DNA of 64,000 nt from Photobacterium lutimaris (GTDB lineage: Bacteria > Pseudomonadota > Gammaproteobacteria > Enterobacterales > Vibrionaceae): positions 186,001 through 250,000 of the forward strand of contig NZ_PYMH01000004.1 in assembly GCF_003025555.1 (NCBI RefSeq). Direction: 5' to 3'. Shown in pieces: positions 8,949-18,691 of the stretch; the stretch's first letter is position 1; every line of letters begins with the position of its first letter. The notes under the pieces were generated by a model. That model searched no databases, was not told the DNA's origin, and saw only the letters and a program-made list of their open reading frames with translations. The translations under genes were made by a program, and so were the position numbers.

Positions 8949-9676
8949 ACAAGCAAACTCCGCAGCAACAATTATTTTCAAAATTATTATATTCTAATGG
9001 GAAAAGTGTGGTTATGATAAATTGTAAATAATCATTAAGGGTTAGTTCGATTTAAGTTGTTTATTTTGTAGTGACTTTATTTTGCTATTAATATATTGAT
9101 TTTATATGTTTTAACTCATTATTAATATATGTGGTTATATTGCGGTGAAATACATAAATATAGCTATCTTATTGATTTTTAAGGTGTATTAAAAATACTG
9201 GTTAAGATGGTGATTATTTTAAGCTGTTGTTTTTATGATGTTTTAGTGGGTTTTTCGGTAAATCCTAATCTTTGGGGTAAAAGTCGCAAAATCCGTGCTT
9301 GACAGATTTTATTATAATTGTTAGAGAGGTGGTGGTTAGAGTAAATACTTGAACGAATAAACGTTTAGGGGTGTTGGTTTATATTTTAAAATTTGTGGTG
9401 GATGTAACTAAGATCAATTTTTCGAATTTGGCATTGTAATGTTTCATCTACAAGGTATGTCTTGGGGCGTAATGATACATTCTGCATATAGGTAATCGCT
9501 TATTAGTTGTTGTGATGATCCTTCTATGTGTGTTGTGTTGACTGTAAGCTTAACTTTGGCCTTGTTGTTGGATTGTTCGCCGTGTGTCGATATAGAGATC
9601 GGTATCATTGCTACTTGGATATGGATATCAGCACCCATTAGTCCAATAAGAATAAATCCTCATCAAGGATCAGAAG
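8949..9676. other. Long AT-rich divergent control region of the electron transfer genes
   Basis: About 730 bases separate the two divergent cytochrome units. The left half is very AT-rich. A TTGACA at 9299-9304 has a possible -10 (TAGAGA, 9322-9327) at 17-base spacing, which would give mtrC a leader of roughly 350 bases. I found no convincing full FNR or CRP site. Short open frames here (for example 9444-9638, minus strand) lack family features. Confidence 0.4.
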
Positions 9677-11869
9677 ATGAAGATACTAAAAGCAGTGTGG
9701 GTTGTATTGCTATGTGGCTTGCTTGCAGCATGTAATACAGACAAAAAAGATCAAAATACGCCGCCACCGATACAAGGTGACTTTACGGTCAATGTCAGCA
9801 CTCCAAAGCTGAAGACTCTAGAAACCGGTGAGACGAAACTGGTCGTCGACTTTACTGTCTATGACGGGTTTGGCCAGCCGTACCAGTTCGATTTGAATAA
9901 AGATTTCAGAATCGCAGTGCTAAAGGCAATGCCTCAGCGCAGTAGCAGTGGCCGCGATGGCAACAGCTACTGGAAAAGCTTCCATCACTCCAGTAGTTCA
10001 AATAGTAAAGCTGGCATGGAGAAGGTCACGGATGGGGTTCTGGAAGAGAAAGATGATGGATATTCATACACTTTCGCCATTCCGGATATTCTGAAAGTGG
10101 TTGAACCGCATCTTGATGACAGAGTTGAAGGAAGTGAATTTATTCCATGGGATGCCGACAAGCTGCACCGCATCGTGATGGCCTACGGCGAGCAGGGTGA
10201 TGGCTTTACCCATGTCCATGAATGGGTGCCTGACCCATCCGCGGCAGTGGAGACGGTGTCGAGAAATATTATCGAGTATGAAAACTGTGAAAGTTGTCAT
10301 ATGGGTGAACCTCTCTATCACTCATCGGGCTATCGCGCGATTGATAACAATTTCGCGGTGTGTGCAGCCTGTCACAACGACAGTAACCCGGGTGCAGCAC
10401 CTAGCCGCCGCCCGTTGTCGGCGATCGTGCACCAGAAACACGGAAACATCTTCGAAGTCGATCGCGATAAAGAGCCGGTTGTAGACGAAGAAGGCAACCC
10501 GGTTGTCGTTGGTAGCCCGTTCCCGCAGGATGCGCGTAACTGTACCACCTGTCACAACGAGGTGTCGGAGAAAACACCGGATGCCAACAACTGGTTCGAG
10601 CATCCGAGCCAGCAGACCTGTGAGACCTGCCACCTGTACCGTGACACCTCTTTGGAAGGAAGCCAATCTGGTAGTTCTGCCCACCCTGGTCGTCTAGGTA
10701 CTGATTGGAGCAAATCAGGCTGTACCAGTTGCCACAAGCCGTATGAAAACGACGGTTCGGATGCTGCGCGCAGTGCACGCAGTGTTCACCTTGGACGTCT
10801 TGACAACCTAGAGATGGCGCGTGATTTAGTCGATGTTTCTATCGACGAAGCCAGCTTCTCTGCTTCGACTTACCATGTACGTGCTCGCGTCATGCTAGAT
10901 GGTCGCGGTATCGAAGCGATGTCGGAACTGACGCCATTTATCAAGACTGGCAAGGCTTATTTGCTGATCAACTGGGATAATGGTCAGGGTGCGGAAATCG
11001 GTTATTCGTCACCACTGAACTTTGTTGCGCCTAATACCATTAACCTAGCTGGCAATGCATGTGAGGCTCAGGGTGATGGCTGGTTCAGTTGTAGCAAAAC
11101 GTTCGGTGAAGACGACAAACAGCCTGAAGCCGGTTCTATCCTGACCGTTTCGGTAGCTGAGATGCCGCTGTGTGCCGATCGCCGTAGTGGTGAGCTGATG
11201 GAATGTGCTTCGTTTACTGATTTTGAAAACATCAATAACCGTGGCCTGATTGCAGCCAATACCACGACAGCTTCGTTTGACCAGAGTGGCTTTAACGATA
11301 ATCACCAGTTTGTCTTTGGCGCTGAAAAGGAACTGTGTTCGACCTGTCACGAGGGCTTCACCATCCACCTTGAAAATCATGCTGCGACGGAGCTGTACCA
11401 ATGTGCAAGCTGTCACAATGCTGAGCGTGTCTCTTGGTACGATGGGATCCCTGGCGATCTGAAATATCATGTTCACTCGTTCCATGCCTTTGGTTCGAAA
11501 CGCGAAGGGGGTTCTGACTTCCCTGGGGCCCTGAACAACTGTGAGTCGTGCCACACCGCCGAGCAGTACCACCTGCCAAACCAGCAGAACGCCCGTCCGT
11601 CGGCGATCAATGCTGGCGGCGAAGCGAAGTACTTCAGCCCGGCGTTGGTGACTTGTGGTAGCTGTCACCTTGAGTCTGCCTTGGGCAAGGTAAACACCAG
11701 CACCCCGGCTCTCGGTGATAAAGCTATCAGCCACATGCTGCGTAATGGCGCCGTGTTTGCGGCAGATACGCCCGAAGAGGCAACCGGTACTGAGCAGTGT
11801 GCGTCGTGTCATGGCGTTGGTCAGGAAGCAGGTGTTGATCGTGTCCATAACATCTACGACTACCGTTAA
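9677..11869 (+). CDS. mtrC: Outer-membrane decaheme c-type cytochrome, OmcA/MtrC family
   Basis: A 730-residue lipoprotein. The lipobox LLAAC puts the acylated Cys at residue 19. There are ten CXXCH motifs in two pentaheme groups: CESCH, CAACH, CTTCH, CETCH, CTSCH, then after a beta-rich domain CSTCH, CASCH, CESCH, CGSCH and CASCH. This is the MtrC/OmcA plan of beta-barrel domains I and III alternating with haem domains. It should sit on the cell surface and deliver electrons to metal oxides, flavins or electrodes. It is the first gene of mtrC-mtrA-mtrB. Confidence 0.93.
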   Translation: MKILKAVWVVLLCGLLAACNTDKKDQNTPPPIQGDFTVNVSTPKLKTLETGETKLVVDFTVYDGFGQPYQFDLNKDFRIAVLKAMPQRSSSGRDGNSYWKSFHHSSSSNSKAGMEKVTDGVLEEKDDGYSYTFAIPDILKVVEPHLDDRVEGSEFIPWDADKLHRIVMAYGEQGDGFTHVHEWVPDPSAAVETVSRNIIEYENCESCHMGEPLYHSSGYRAIDNNFAVCAACHNDSNPGAAPSRRPLSAIVHQKHGNIFEVDRDKEPVVDEEGNPVVVGSPFPQDARNCTTCHNEVSEKTPDANNWFEHPSQQTCETCHLYRDTSLEGSQSGSSAHPGRLGTDWSKSGCTSCHKPYENDGSDAARSARSVHLGRLDNLEMARDLVDVSIDEASFSASTYHVRARVMLDGRGIEAMSELTPFIKTGKAYLLINWDNGQGAEIGYSSPLNFVAPNTINLAGNACEAQGDGWFSCSKTFGEDDKQPEAGSILTVSVAEMPLCADRRSGELMECASFTDFENINNRGLIAANTTTASFDQSGFNDNHQFVFGAEKELCSTCHEGFTIHLENHAATELYQCASCHNAERVSWYDGIPGDLKYHVHSFHAFGSKREGGSDFPGALNNCESCHTAEQYHLPNQQNARPSAINAGGEAKYFSPALVTCGSCHLESALGKVNTSTPALGDKAISHMLRNGAVFAADTPEEATGTEQCASCHGVGQEAGVDRVHNIYDYR

Positions 11870-11876
11870 GTGAGCT

Positions 11877-11900
11877 TATCCGGGGGCGTGCCCCCGGATA
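11877..11900 (+). promoter_or_regulatory. Perfect GC-rich hairpin between mtrC and mtrA
   Basis: The arms TATCCGGGGGC (11877-11887) and GCCCCCGGATA (11890-11900) pair perfectly over 11 bases around GT. No T-run follows, so it is probably a processing or 3'-end-protecting structure in the operon mRNA, or an attenuator, not a full terminator. Confidence 0.65.
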
Positions 11901-11924
11901 ACTGTTCGAAAATAGGAAACTCTA

Positions 11925-12881
11925 ATGAATACAACAATTCAGCGGTGGCTCGTAGCGGTGATGCTTGCGTTAGTGGGCATGGTTGCATCGGTGCATGCCG
12001 CAGATGTTGATCCTCGTGAAGAGATCGAGGCGGTGTTGGATAAGAAGTTCAGTGATGGCAAATATTCCCGCCAGGGGGCTGATGGCTGTATGCGTTGTCA
12101 TGACGATCAGTCTGAAAAGCCTGCAACAGGGATTTTTGACAATATTCACGGAATGGCTGCCAACAAGCATGGGCCGATGAGCGACAGGCAATGTGAAGCT
12201 TGTCATGGTCCAGCAGACAACCACCCTCGAAACCCTCGCAGGGGTCAGATGCGCGAGCCGATGATCACATTCGGCCCGGATTCGCCAGTGTCATCGGAGA
12301 AGCAGAACAGTGTGTGTTTGTCTTGTCATACCGATTCAAGCCGATCGGCCTGGCACAGCAGCGAGCACGCGTTTGAAGATCTGTCTTGTTCGAGCTGTCA
12401 CAAGGTTCACCAGAAGGATGATCCTATGATGACGCCGAAACTGCAGGTTGAGACCTGTACGTCGTGTCACTCGAAGACCAAATCGGATCTCCACAAGCGT
12501 ACCAGCCACCCGATCCTAAACGGTGATATGCAGTGTTCGAGCTGTCACGATCCGCATCAGACGGTGAACGAGTACAGCCTGAACTTCTCGTCGATCAATG
12601 AAACCTGCTACGACTGCCATGCCGAAAAGCGTGGTCCGTTCTTGTGGGAGCATGAGCCGGTAACGGAAGACTGTACCTTGTGTCACAACCCGCATGGCTC
12701 GATCAACAGCGGGATGCTGGATAAGCGTCTTCCTCAGCTTTGTCAGGATTGTCACAAAGTGCCTCACGCCAATGTTGATATCCCTGAGAATGATTTGCGA
12801 GTGCGGGGCGGAAGCTGTATGAACTGTCATAACCAGGTTCACGGCTCCAACCACCCTCGCGGAAGCGCATTGAGATACTAA
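11925..12881 (+). CDS. mtrA: Periplasmic decaheme cytochrome c, MtrA/DmsE family
   Basis: A 318-residue exported protein with signal peptide residues 1-25 (ending VHA). Ten CXXCH motifs are visible: CMRCH, CEACH, CLSCH, CSSCH, CTSCH, CSSCH, CYDCH, CTLCH, CQDCH and CMNCH. MtrA threads through the MtrB barrel as a haem wire and hands electrons from the periplasm to MtrC. CXNPHGS and QVHGSNHPRGS near the C-terminus are typical. AATAGGAAACTCTA precedes the ATG. It lies 55 bases after mtrC and 10 bases before mtrB. Confidence 0.93.
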   Translation: MNTTIQRWLVAVMLALVGMVASVHAADVDPREEIEAVLDKKFSDGKYSRQGADGCMRCHDDQSEKPATGIFDNIHGMAANKHGPMSDRQCEACHGPADNHPRNPRRGQMREPMITFGPDSPVSSEKQNSVCLSCHTDSSRSAWHSSEHAFEDLSCSSCHKVHQKDDPMMTPKLQVETCTSCHSKTKSDLHKRTSHPILNGDMQCSSCHDPHQTVNEYSLNFSSINETCYDCHAEKRGPFLWEHEPVTEDCTLCHNPHGSINSGMLDKRLPQLCQDCHKVPHANVDIPENDLRVRGGSCMNCHNQVHGSNHPRGSALRY

Positions 12882-12891
12882 GGAGAGTGTC

Positions 12892-14862
12892 ATGAAATTA
12901 TCTCCATTATGGTTATCAATCACCGCGGCATTGGCTTTCCCTGCGCTGGCGCAGGGAGACTATGCCCTGCAGAATGCCGGTGAGGCCGATACCAGCCGTT
13001 GGCGTTGCAGCGATTGCAGTACTGATGGTCAGTGGACAGGAACCGTCGGTTTTGGCGCTGGTTACAGCGACAACGGCGGTTCAACCCGGTTTAACAATTG
13101 GGTACCGGCAAATACCGGTGAAGGCATGGTCGGCAGTTTCAATGCTGATCTCGAGCGGCATGATGATGATGGCTTCTACCAGAAGGTAAAAGTTGAGGAC
13201 TTGGGGTTCGATCGCTTTCTTTTAGAGGGTGAAATTGGCCATTACGATGGACTTCGGGTACGCGGCAGTTACAGCGAAACACCGTATTACTGGAATAATT
13301 CAAGTCTTAGCGCTTACAGCGGAAGTAGTAATGTTCAGACTGCTGGTGACTTAAAGGTATTTGATAAGTCAATTACACGCAAGAAACTGGATATTGGGGT
13401 GAAATATACACCGCATACCCCATGGCGCCCTCATGCCGATATGATATTTGAGAAAAAAGAAGGAACGAAATCCTTCTATACCTCAACAATCCCTGGTGTG
13501 GGCAACGTACCGGGTTATGTACAAAAACCGATTGAGCATGAGACCTTGAATGCCAGTGCTGGACTGAGCTATTTGGAAGATCGCTGGATGGTGGATTTTG
13601 CTTACCGCACATCGATCTTTAGGAATGACTATACGGCTTTGTATTACGGGCCGAGTGGTGATCCTTACATGAACCAGTTCTCGCTTGAGCCGGATAATGA
13701 GTTCCATCAGCTTGCCCTGTCGGGCAATTATCGCTGGGACAGGCAGAGCCTAACCAGCCGTGTTATGTGGTCGCAAGCGACATCTGATGGTGGTCTGGAT
13801 GCATTTCCTGATGCCCATAACAGAAAGAGCAAGTTCAAAGGACATGTCAACACGTGGCAGGCCGATGCTAATTATCTCAATCGCTTAAGCCGCAAAACAA
13901 GCTTGAAAGTGACGGCAGATTATCGTGAGCGTGATGATCGCTCTGATCTGGATGCGTTAGTTGGGGTGACTCGGAAAGAGTATGATCGTACCCAAAGCCG
14001 ATTAGGTACCGCTGTCGATCACCGTTTCAGCCGATCATTGCGCATGAGTGCGGGTTATGACTACCGTTATGATAAGCGTGAATACGCCGATCGGGAAAGG
14101 ACGGAAGATCACACGTTGTACCTGAGTGCTCGCTATCGTCCTGATGCTGATTGGAATGCGGGCGCTAAACTTTCCTATCAGACTCGGGATGGTTCAGATT
14201 GGCATAACTCCAACAGCAGCGATGTGAATCTTCGCCAGTATTACCTCGCTGATCGAGATCGTATCGAACTGCGCGGTAATGCCAATTACGATGTTACCGA
14301 GCATGTCCAGTTAACAGCCGAAGCATGGTATGGCGACGAGCAATACCCAGCACCGGATGTTGGGGTGAGTGAGGGGCAGGATTACGGCTATGATCTAGGC
14401 ATCAATGTCTATCTTGAAAACGATACAACCGGCTATGCCTATTACAACCAGCAGTCGATCCGTTCAGAGCAGGAGCATGCCAATAGCAACGCACCTGACT
14501 GGGGGCGCTACTCAACCTCGATTGAGGATGATATTAAGACCGTTGGACTAGGCTTGAGTCGTGATAACTTGTTCTCTAAGAAGCTGGATATCGCTCTAGA
14601 TTACAGTTACCACTATGGCAGGGGAAAAACGGATACGACAGGATCCGGTTACCGTTATCCGAATAACAGCTCTAAAGGCCACCGTGTTGAGCTGAAAGGT
14701 GACTATCGTCTTGATGAGAATCAGACCATTCGCGTAGATATGCGCTATGAGAATTTCTCTGAAGATGACTACTTGTTCAATGGTGAAACCGCTTATATGG
14801 GTGATGTTAATCAGAAATATGATGGTTATTTTGGGTTTGTAACCTGGGAATACCGTTACTGA
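12892..14862 (+). CDS. mtrB: MtrB/PioB-family outer-membrane beta-barrel
   Basis: A 656-residue outer-membrane porin. The signal peptide (ending LAFPALAQG) is followed by the N-terminal CXXC pair typical of MtrB (WRCSDCSTDGQWTG), then many alternating strands rich in Tyr, Arg and Asp. The chain ends in GFVTWEYRY, a terminal aromatic insertion signal. MtrB sheathes MtrA and holds it against MtrC. AGGAGAGTG precedes the ATG. Confidence 0.93.
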   Translation: MKLSPLWLSITAALAFPALAQGDYALQNAGEADTSRWRCSDCSTDGQWTGTVGFGAGYSDNGGSTRFNNWVPANTGEGMVGSFNADLERHDDDGFYQKVKVEDLGFDRFLLEGEIGHYDGLRVRGSYSETPYYWNNSSLSAYSGSSNVQTAGDLKVFDKSITRKKLDIGVKYTPHTPWRPHADMIFEKKEGTKSFYTSTIPGVGNVPGYVQKPIEHETLNASAGLSYLEDRWMVDFAYRTSIFRNDYTALYYGPSGDPYMNQFSLEPDNEFHQLALSGNYRWDRQSLTSRVMWSQATSDGGLDAFPDAHNRKSKFKGHVNTWQADANYLNRLSRKTSLKVTADYRERDDRSDLDALVGVTRKEYDRTQSRLGTAVDHRFSRSLRMSAGYDYRYDKREYADRERTEDHTLYLSARYRPDADWNAGAKLSYQTRDGSDWHNSNSSDVNLRQYYLADRDRIELRGNANYDVTEHVQLTAEAWYGDEQYPAPDVGVSEGQDYGYDLGINVYLENDTTGYAYYNQQSIRSEQEHANSNAPDWGRYSTSIEDDIKTVGLGLSRDNLFSKKLDIALDYSYHYGRGKTDTTGSGYRYPNNSSKGHRVELKGDYRLDENQTIRVDMRYENFSEDDYLFNGETAYMGDVNQKYDGYFGFVTWEYRY

Positions 14863-14880
14863 CAGGCACTCAAGCATGAA

Positions 14881-14910
14881 AAAAGACCGGCATAAGCCGG
14901 TCTTTTTTTT
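14881..14910 (+). terminator. Intrinsic terminator of mtrCAB
   Basis: The arms AAAAGACCGGC and GCCGGTCTTTT surround ATAA and are followed by a T-run. This is a strong rho-independent terminator 18 bases after mtrB. Confidence 0.92.
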
Positions 14911-15075
14911 GTTAAAGGCCTATGTCCATCGATAGAAAATGCTGGGTACAACTGAAAGTGAGTTACAAAATGTAATCGTGGAATGAATTGAAGTCCGGAG
15001 ATGCCCTTTATTCGGCTAAGGAATGTGATCTGGGTCGCTATAGGGTTCTGTCTAGTAGAGCTTAATTGCCGTTAG

Positions 15076-15091
15076 TGTGATCTATCTCACT
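15076..15091. promoter_or_regulatory. CRP-binding site upstream of mtlA
   Basis: TGTGATCTATCTCACT matches the TGTGA-N6-TCACA consensus at 9 of 10 defined positions. Further TGTGATC half-sites lie near 15026 and 15119. Multiple CRP sites are typical of mtl promoters. Apart from these sites and the antisense RNA candidate, 14911-15377 has no gene. Confidence 0.75.
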
Positions 15092-15250
15092 AACTGATTG
15101 ATATCTGCTCGTCTGGGTTTTGTGATCTAGGTGGTGAAATTTATATTGACAAATCTTTAGCTGCTGAATTGTAGCAAAGTTACATTGACGTTCTGCAATG
15201 TGGATCACGGAGAAAATCGTTTGAAGGGATGTTTCGGGGATATAGCTCAC

Positions 15251-15371
15251 AAAAAACCCGTCATCAGTTCGGCTTGAAAATTCTGTGTTAGATTAATTGG
15301 GTACTAAGCAATTGGACGGTTTTGGCGAACCGTACCTAACACAAAATTCATAACTGAACATCAGACGGGGA
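15251..15371 (-). ncRNA. Candidate MtlS-like antisense RNA over the mtlA leader
   Basis: On the minus strand an extended -10 element (TGATATCAT) overlaps the mtlA start codon at 15378-15386 and would start transcription near 15371. A minus-strand run of six T (15256-15251) would end it after about 120 nt, behind only a weak hairpin. V. cholerae MtlS is an RNA of about this length, antisense to the mtlA 5' leader, that represses MtlA synthesis. The placement matches; the terminator stem is poor, so this remains a proposal. Confidence 0.38.
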
Positions 15372-15377
15372 ATCGAT

Positions 15378-17321
15378 ATGATATCACCAGATGCAAAGAT
15401 CAAGATACAAAATTTTGGTCGCTTCTTATCAAACATGGTGATGCCTAATATTGGCGCGTTCATCGCGTGGGGCTTCATTACAGCACTTTTCATTCCAACA
15501 GGTTGGTTTCCAAATGAAGAACTGGCTAAGTTGGTAGGTCCAATGATCACTTACTTATTGCCGTTGTTGATTGGTTATACCGGCGGTAAATTGGTTGGTG
15601 GTGAACGCGGTGCCGTAGTCGGTACCATCACAACAATCGGTGTGATTGTCGGTACCGATATCCCGATGTTCATGGGTGCCATGATGGTGGGTCCATTGGG
15701 GGGCTGGGCTATCAAGCGTTTTGATCGCTGGGTAGACGGCAAAGTGAAGAGTGGCTTCGAGATGTTGGTCAACAACTTCTCGGCCGGTATCGTTGGGATG
15801 CTATGTGCCATCCTTGCCTTCTACATGATTGGTCCATTCGTGAAGGTGCTGTCATCAGCATTGGCTGGTGGGGTTAACATGCTGGTGAGCGCAGGCCTGC
15901 TTCCTCTGACGTCTATTTTTGTCGAGCCAGCGAAAATCCTGTTCCTCAACAATGCGATTAACCACGGCATTTTCTCTCCTCTGGGTATCCAGCAGGCGAA
16001 TGAAGTTGGCCAGTCAATCTTCTTCCTGATTGAAGCAAACCCAGGCCCAGGCCTTGGTATCCTGTTGGCATACATGGTATTTGGTCGCGGCACGGCAAAA
16101 CAAACCGCAGGTGGTGCATCTATCATTCATTTCTTCGGTGGTATCCACGAGATTTACTTCCCATATATCCTGATGAATCCTCGTCTTATCCTTGCGGTAA
16201 TTGCTGGCGGTATGGCGGGTGTATTTACCCTGACAGTATTTGATGCAGGTATTGTCTCTCCGGCTTCACCTGGTTCGATTTTCGCTATCTTGCTGATGAC
16301 TCCTAAAGCATCATTTGTCGGTGTCATCCTTTCTGTTATCGCTGCCACATCTGTGTCTTTCTGTGTTGCTGCGCTACTGATGAAAACACAGAAAGTGACC
16401 GATGAAGAAGGTGACGAACTCGCGGAAGCAACCAGCAAGATGAAAGGTATGAAAGCCTCACCTAAAGGCTCTCCGGCAACCGTCCTAGCTGAATCGAGTT
16501 TTAACTTAGCCAATGTGCGCAACATCATCGTCGCTTGTGATGCCGGTATGGGATCCAGTGCGATGGGGGCCAGTCTTCTTCGCAAGAAAGTTCAGGAAGC
16601 GGGCCTAAATATCAGTGTAACCAACTGTGCTATCAACAGTTTGCCGCAAGAGGTGGATATCGTGATTACTCATAAAGATTTGACTGACCGTGCTCGTAAG
16701 CACGCCGCTAATGCCCAGCACCTTTCGCTAACTAACTTCCTTGATAGCCAGGTGTACAACGACCTAGTCACCAGTATTGTGGCTGCAAGTAGCCCTGAAG
16801 CTGCCAACGATGGCGAGTTAATCAACGTTTCTGTGCTAGCCGCTAACGATGATAGCTATGCTGAGCAACCTACTGAGATATTCCAGATTCAGGCTGAAAA
16901 TATCCACCTTGGTTTGAAGGCGAACAGCAAAGAAGAGGCGATTCGCTACGCCGGTGAGCAATTAGTCAAACTGGGTTACGCACAAGAAGAATATGTTGAT
17001 GCCATGTTCGAGCGAGAAAAACTGGTTCCGACTTATCTTGGCGAGTCCATTGCGGTACCTCACGGTACCGTTGAAGCCAAAGATAAGGTGATGAAGACAG
17101 GCATCATTATCTGCCAATACCAGGAAGGTGTGCAGTTTACAGAAGATGAGGGCGACGTAGCGAAATTGGTTATCGGCATTGCAGCCAAGAATGATGAACA
17201 TATTCAGGTAATTACTACCATCACCAATGCACTTGATGATCCAGACGCGATTGAGCGCTTGACCACGACCTGTGATGTCAGCGAAGTGTTAGAAATACTC
17301 GCCGGCGAGAAAGCCGCTTAA
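15378..17321 (+). CDS. mtlA: PTS mannitol transporter subunit IICBA
   Basis: A 647-residue PTS permease importing and phosphorylating mannitol to mannitol-1-phosphate. The IIC membrane domain (about 1-340) holds GGIHEIYFPYILM, the substrate/phosphate-site GIHE motif. The IIB domain (about 375-470) holds the phospho-cysteine in IIVACDAGMGSSAMGAS. The C-terminal IIA domain (about 505-647) holds its phospho-His in GESIAVPHGT. All three domains are intact. It precedes mtlD by about 130 bases. CRP sites upstream imply catabolite control. Confidence 0.97.
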   Translation: MISPDAKIKIQNFGRFLSNMVMPNIGAFIAWGFITALFIPTGWFPNEELAKLVGPMITYLLPLLIGYTGGKLVGGERGAVVGTITTIGVIVGTDIPMFMGAMMVGPLGGWAIKRFDRWVDGKVKSGFEMLVNNFSAGIVGMLCAILAFYMIGPFVKVLSSALAGGVNMLVSAGLLPLTSIFVEPAKILFLNNAINHGIFSPLGIQQANEVGQSIFFLIEANPGPGLGILLAYMVFGRGTAKQTAGGASIIHFFGGIHEIYFPYILMNPRLILAVIAGGMAGVFTLTVFDAGIVSPASPGSIFAILLMTPKASFVGVILSVIAATSVSFCVAALLMKTQKVTDEEGDELAEATSKMKGMKASPKGSPATVLAESSFNLANVRNIIVACDAGMGSSAMGASLLRKKVQEAGLNISVTNCAINSLPQEVDIVITHKDLTDRARKHAANAQHLSLTNFLDSQVYNDLVTSIVAASSPEAANDGELINVSVLAANDDSYAEQPTEIFQIQAENIHLGLKANSKEEAIRYAGEQLVKLGYAQEEYVDAMFEREKLVPTYLGESIAVPHGTVEAKDKVMKTGIIICQYQEGVQFTEDEGDVAKLVIGIAAKNDEHIQVITTITNALDDPDAIERLTTTCDVSEVLEILAGEKAA

Positions 17322-17450
17322 TCCACACAATCATTGAGTCACACCGAGGCCGGTGTTCCCCCTCCGGCCTCTCCCCCCCCCTTGTTGATACGTTAAAGGT
17401 GTTCAAGGTCAAAGGGGCATTTGGTAACAGTTAATTTGGTAGGAAATATT

Positions 17451-18596
17451 ATGAAAGCAGTACATTTTGGTGCAGGTAATATCGGTCGTGGTTTCATTGG
17501 TAAATTACTGGCAGACGCCAATGTTGCCGTTACTTTCGCTGACGTTGATGAGCCGTTAGTCGACCAGCTAAGCCATGACCAGTCTTACAAAGTAAAAGTG
17601 GTCGGCAGTGAGTGTAAAATTGATACCGTTACACATGTTACAGCCGTTAATTCAACAAGCCAGGATGTGATTGACCAAATCATCAACACCGACATGGTTA
17701 CCACCGCTGTTGGGCCTAACGTACTGGATATTATCGCAAAAACCATTGCCACTGGTCTGACGCAACGCTTCGATTCGGGTAATCGCAACTCGCTAAACGT
17801 CATTGCTTGTGAAAACATGGTTCGTGGTACGACTCATCTCAAAGAAGAGGTATACAAGCATCTAAACAGCCGTTACCACGCCCAAGCAGATGAACTGGTG
17901 GGCTTTGTTGACTCTGCGGTTGACCGCATTGTGCCGCCATCAGAAGCGGCGAATGATGACCCATTAGAAGTGACCGTCGAAAGCTTCAGCGAGTGGATTG
18001 TCGATAAGCAGCAGTTTAAAGGGGATATCCCGGCTATCGAAGGGATGGAAACCACTGATAACCTGATGGCGTTTGTTGAACGTAAGTTATTTACCTTGAA
18101 CACAGGCCACATTGTGACGGCTTACCTTGGTGCGCTGAAAGGCCACGAGACTATTCGTGATGCGATTGAAGACAAGGAAGTGTATGACCAGGTGAAAGCA
18201 GCAATGCAGGAAAGTGGAGAAGTGCTGATCCGCCGTTACGGTTTCGACCGTGAACTGCACAACGCCTATATTGATAAGATTCTTAGCCGTTTTGCCAACC
18301 CATACCTGCGTGATGAAATTGATCGTGTTGGCCGTCAGCCAATCCGTAAGTTGGGGGCAAATGACCGTCTTATCAAGCCTCTTCTGGGTACCATGGAGTA
18401 CGGTGTTGAAAATGGTACGCTGTTAAAAGGCATTGCCGCTGCATTTAAGTACACCAACGATACTGACCCACAGGCAATCGAACTGCAGACTTCGTTTAAA
18501 CAAATTGGCTTGCGTCCGACACTGGCCAGATATACGGGCTTGGATGCCGAAGGCGAAGAAGCCAAACAGATTGAAGCACTTTACAACACGTTTTAA
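17451..18596 (+). CDS. mtlD: Mannitol-1-phosphate 5-dehydrogenase
   Basis: A 381-residue NAD-dependent dehydrogenase converting mannitol-1-phosphate to fructose-6-phosphate. The N-terminal [17 protein letters not shown] is the nucleotide-binding GxGxxGxG segment. [29 protein letters not shown] and the catalytic-region [18 protein letters not shown] follow. AGGAAATATT places the start at 17451, matching family length (about 382); an upstream in-frame opening at 17421 lacks support. Confidence 0.97.
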   Translation: MKAVHFGAGNIGRGFIGKLLADANVAVTFADVDEPLVDQLSHDQSYKVKVVGSECKIDTVTHVTAVNSTSQDVIDQIINTDMVTTAVGPNVLDIIAKTIATGLTQRFDSGNRNSLNVIACENMVRGTTHLKEEVYKHLNSRYHAQADELVGFVDSAVDRIVPPSEAANDDPLEVTVESFSEWIVDKQQFKGDIPAIEGMETTDNLMAFVERKLFTLNTGHIVTAYLGALKGHETIRDAIEDKEVYDQVKAAMQESGEVLIRRYGFDRELHNAYIDKILSRFANPYLRDEIDRVGRQPIRKLGANDRLIKPLLGTMEYGVENGTLLKGIAAAFKYTNDTDPQAIELQTSFKQIGLRPTLARYTGLDAEGEEAKQIEALYNTF

Positions 18597-18609
18597 GTTA
18601 TACAAATTC

Positions 18610-18633
18610 AAGGAGGTACAATCGTACCTCCTT
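18610..18633 (+). terminator. Hairpin after mtlD
   Basis: The perfect 10-bp arms AAGGAGGTAC and GTACCTCCTT flank a 4-base loop just after the mtlD stop. The tail is CTCGCGTTACTG, with no T-run, so termination is probably partial. The arm contains a Shine-Dalgarno-like AGGAGG that the hairpin would mask. Confidence 0.6.
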
Positions 18634-18691
18634 CTCGCGTTACTGTTGTTATTAAATGAACAAGCTTGGGCGAGGAAATGGGGGAGAGGTC

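Noticed and set aside
9405..9420. FNR box upstream of mtrC
   Set aside because: Only the ATCAA half fits; the left half (GTAAC) does not match TTGAT.
9444..9735. Short frames on both strands upstream of mtrC
   Set aside because: Low-complexity hydrophobic or mixed composition, no ribosome site, and the two overlap each other.
11045..11848. 267-codon open frame antisense to mtrC
   Set aside because: It mirrors the codon bias of mtrC, has no family features, and the decaheme cytochrome on the plus strand explains the region fully.
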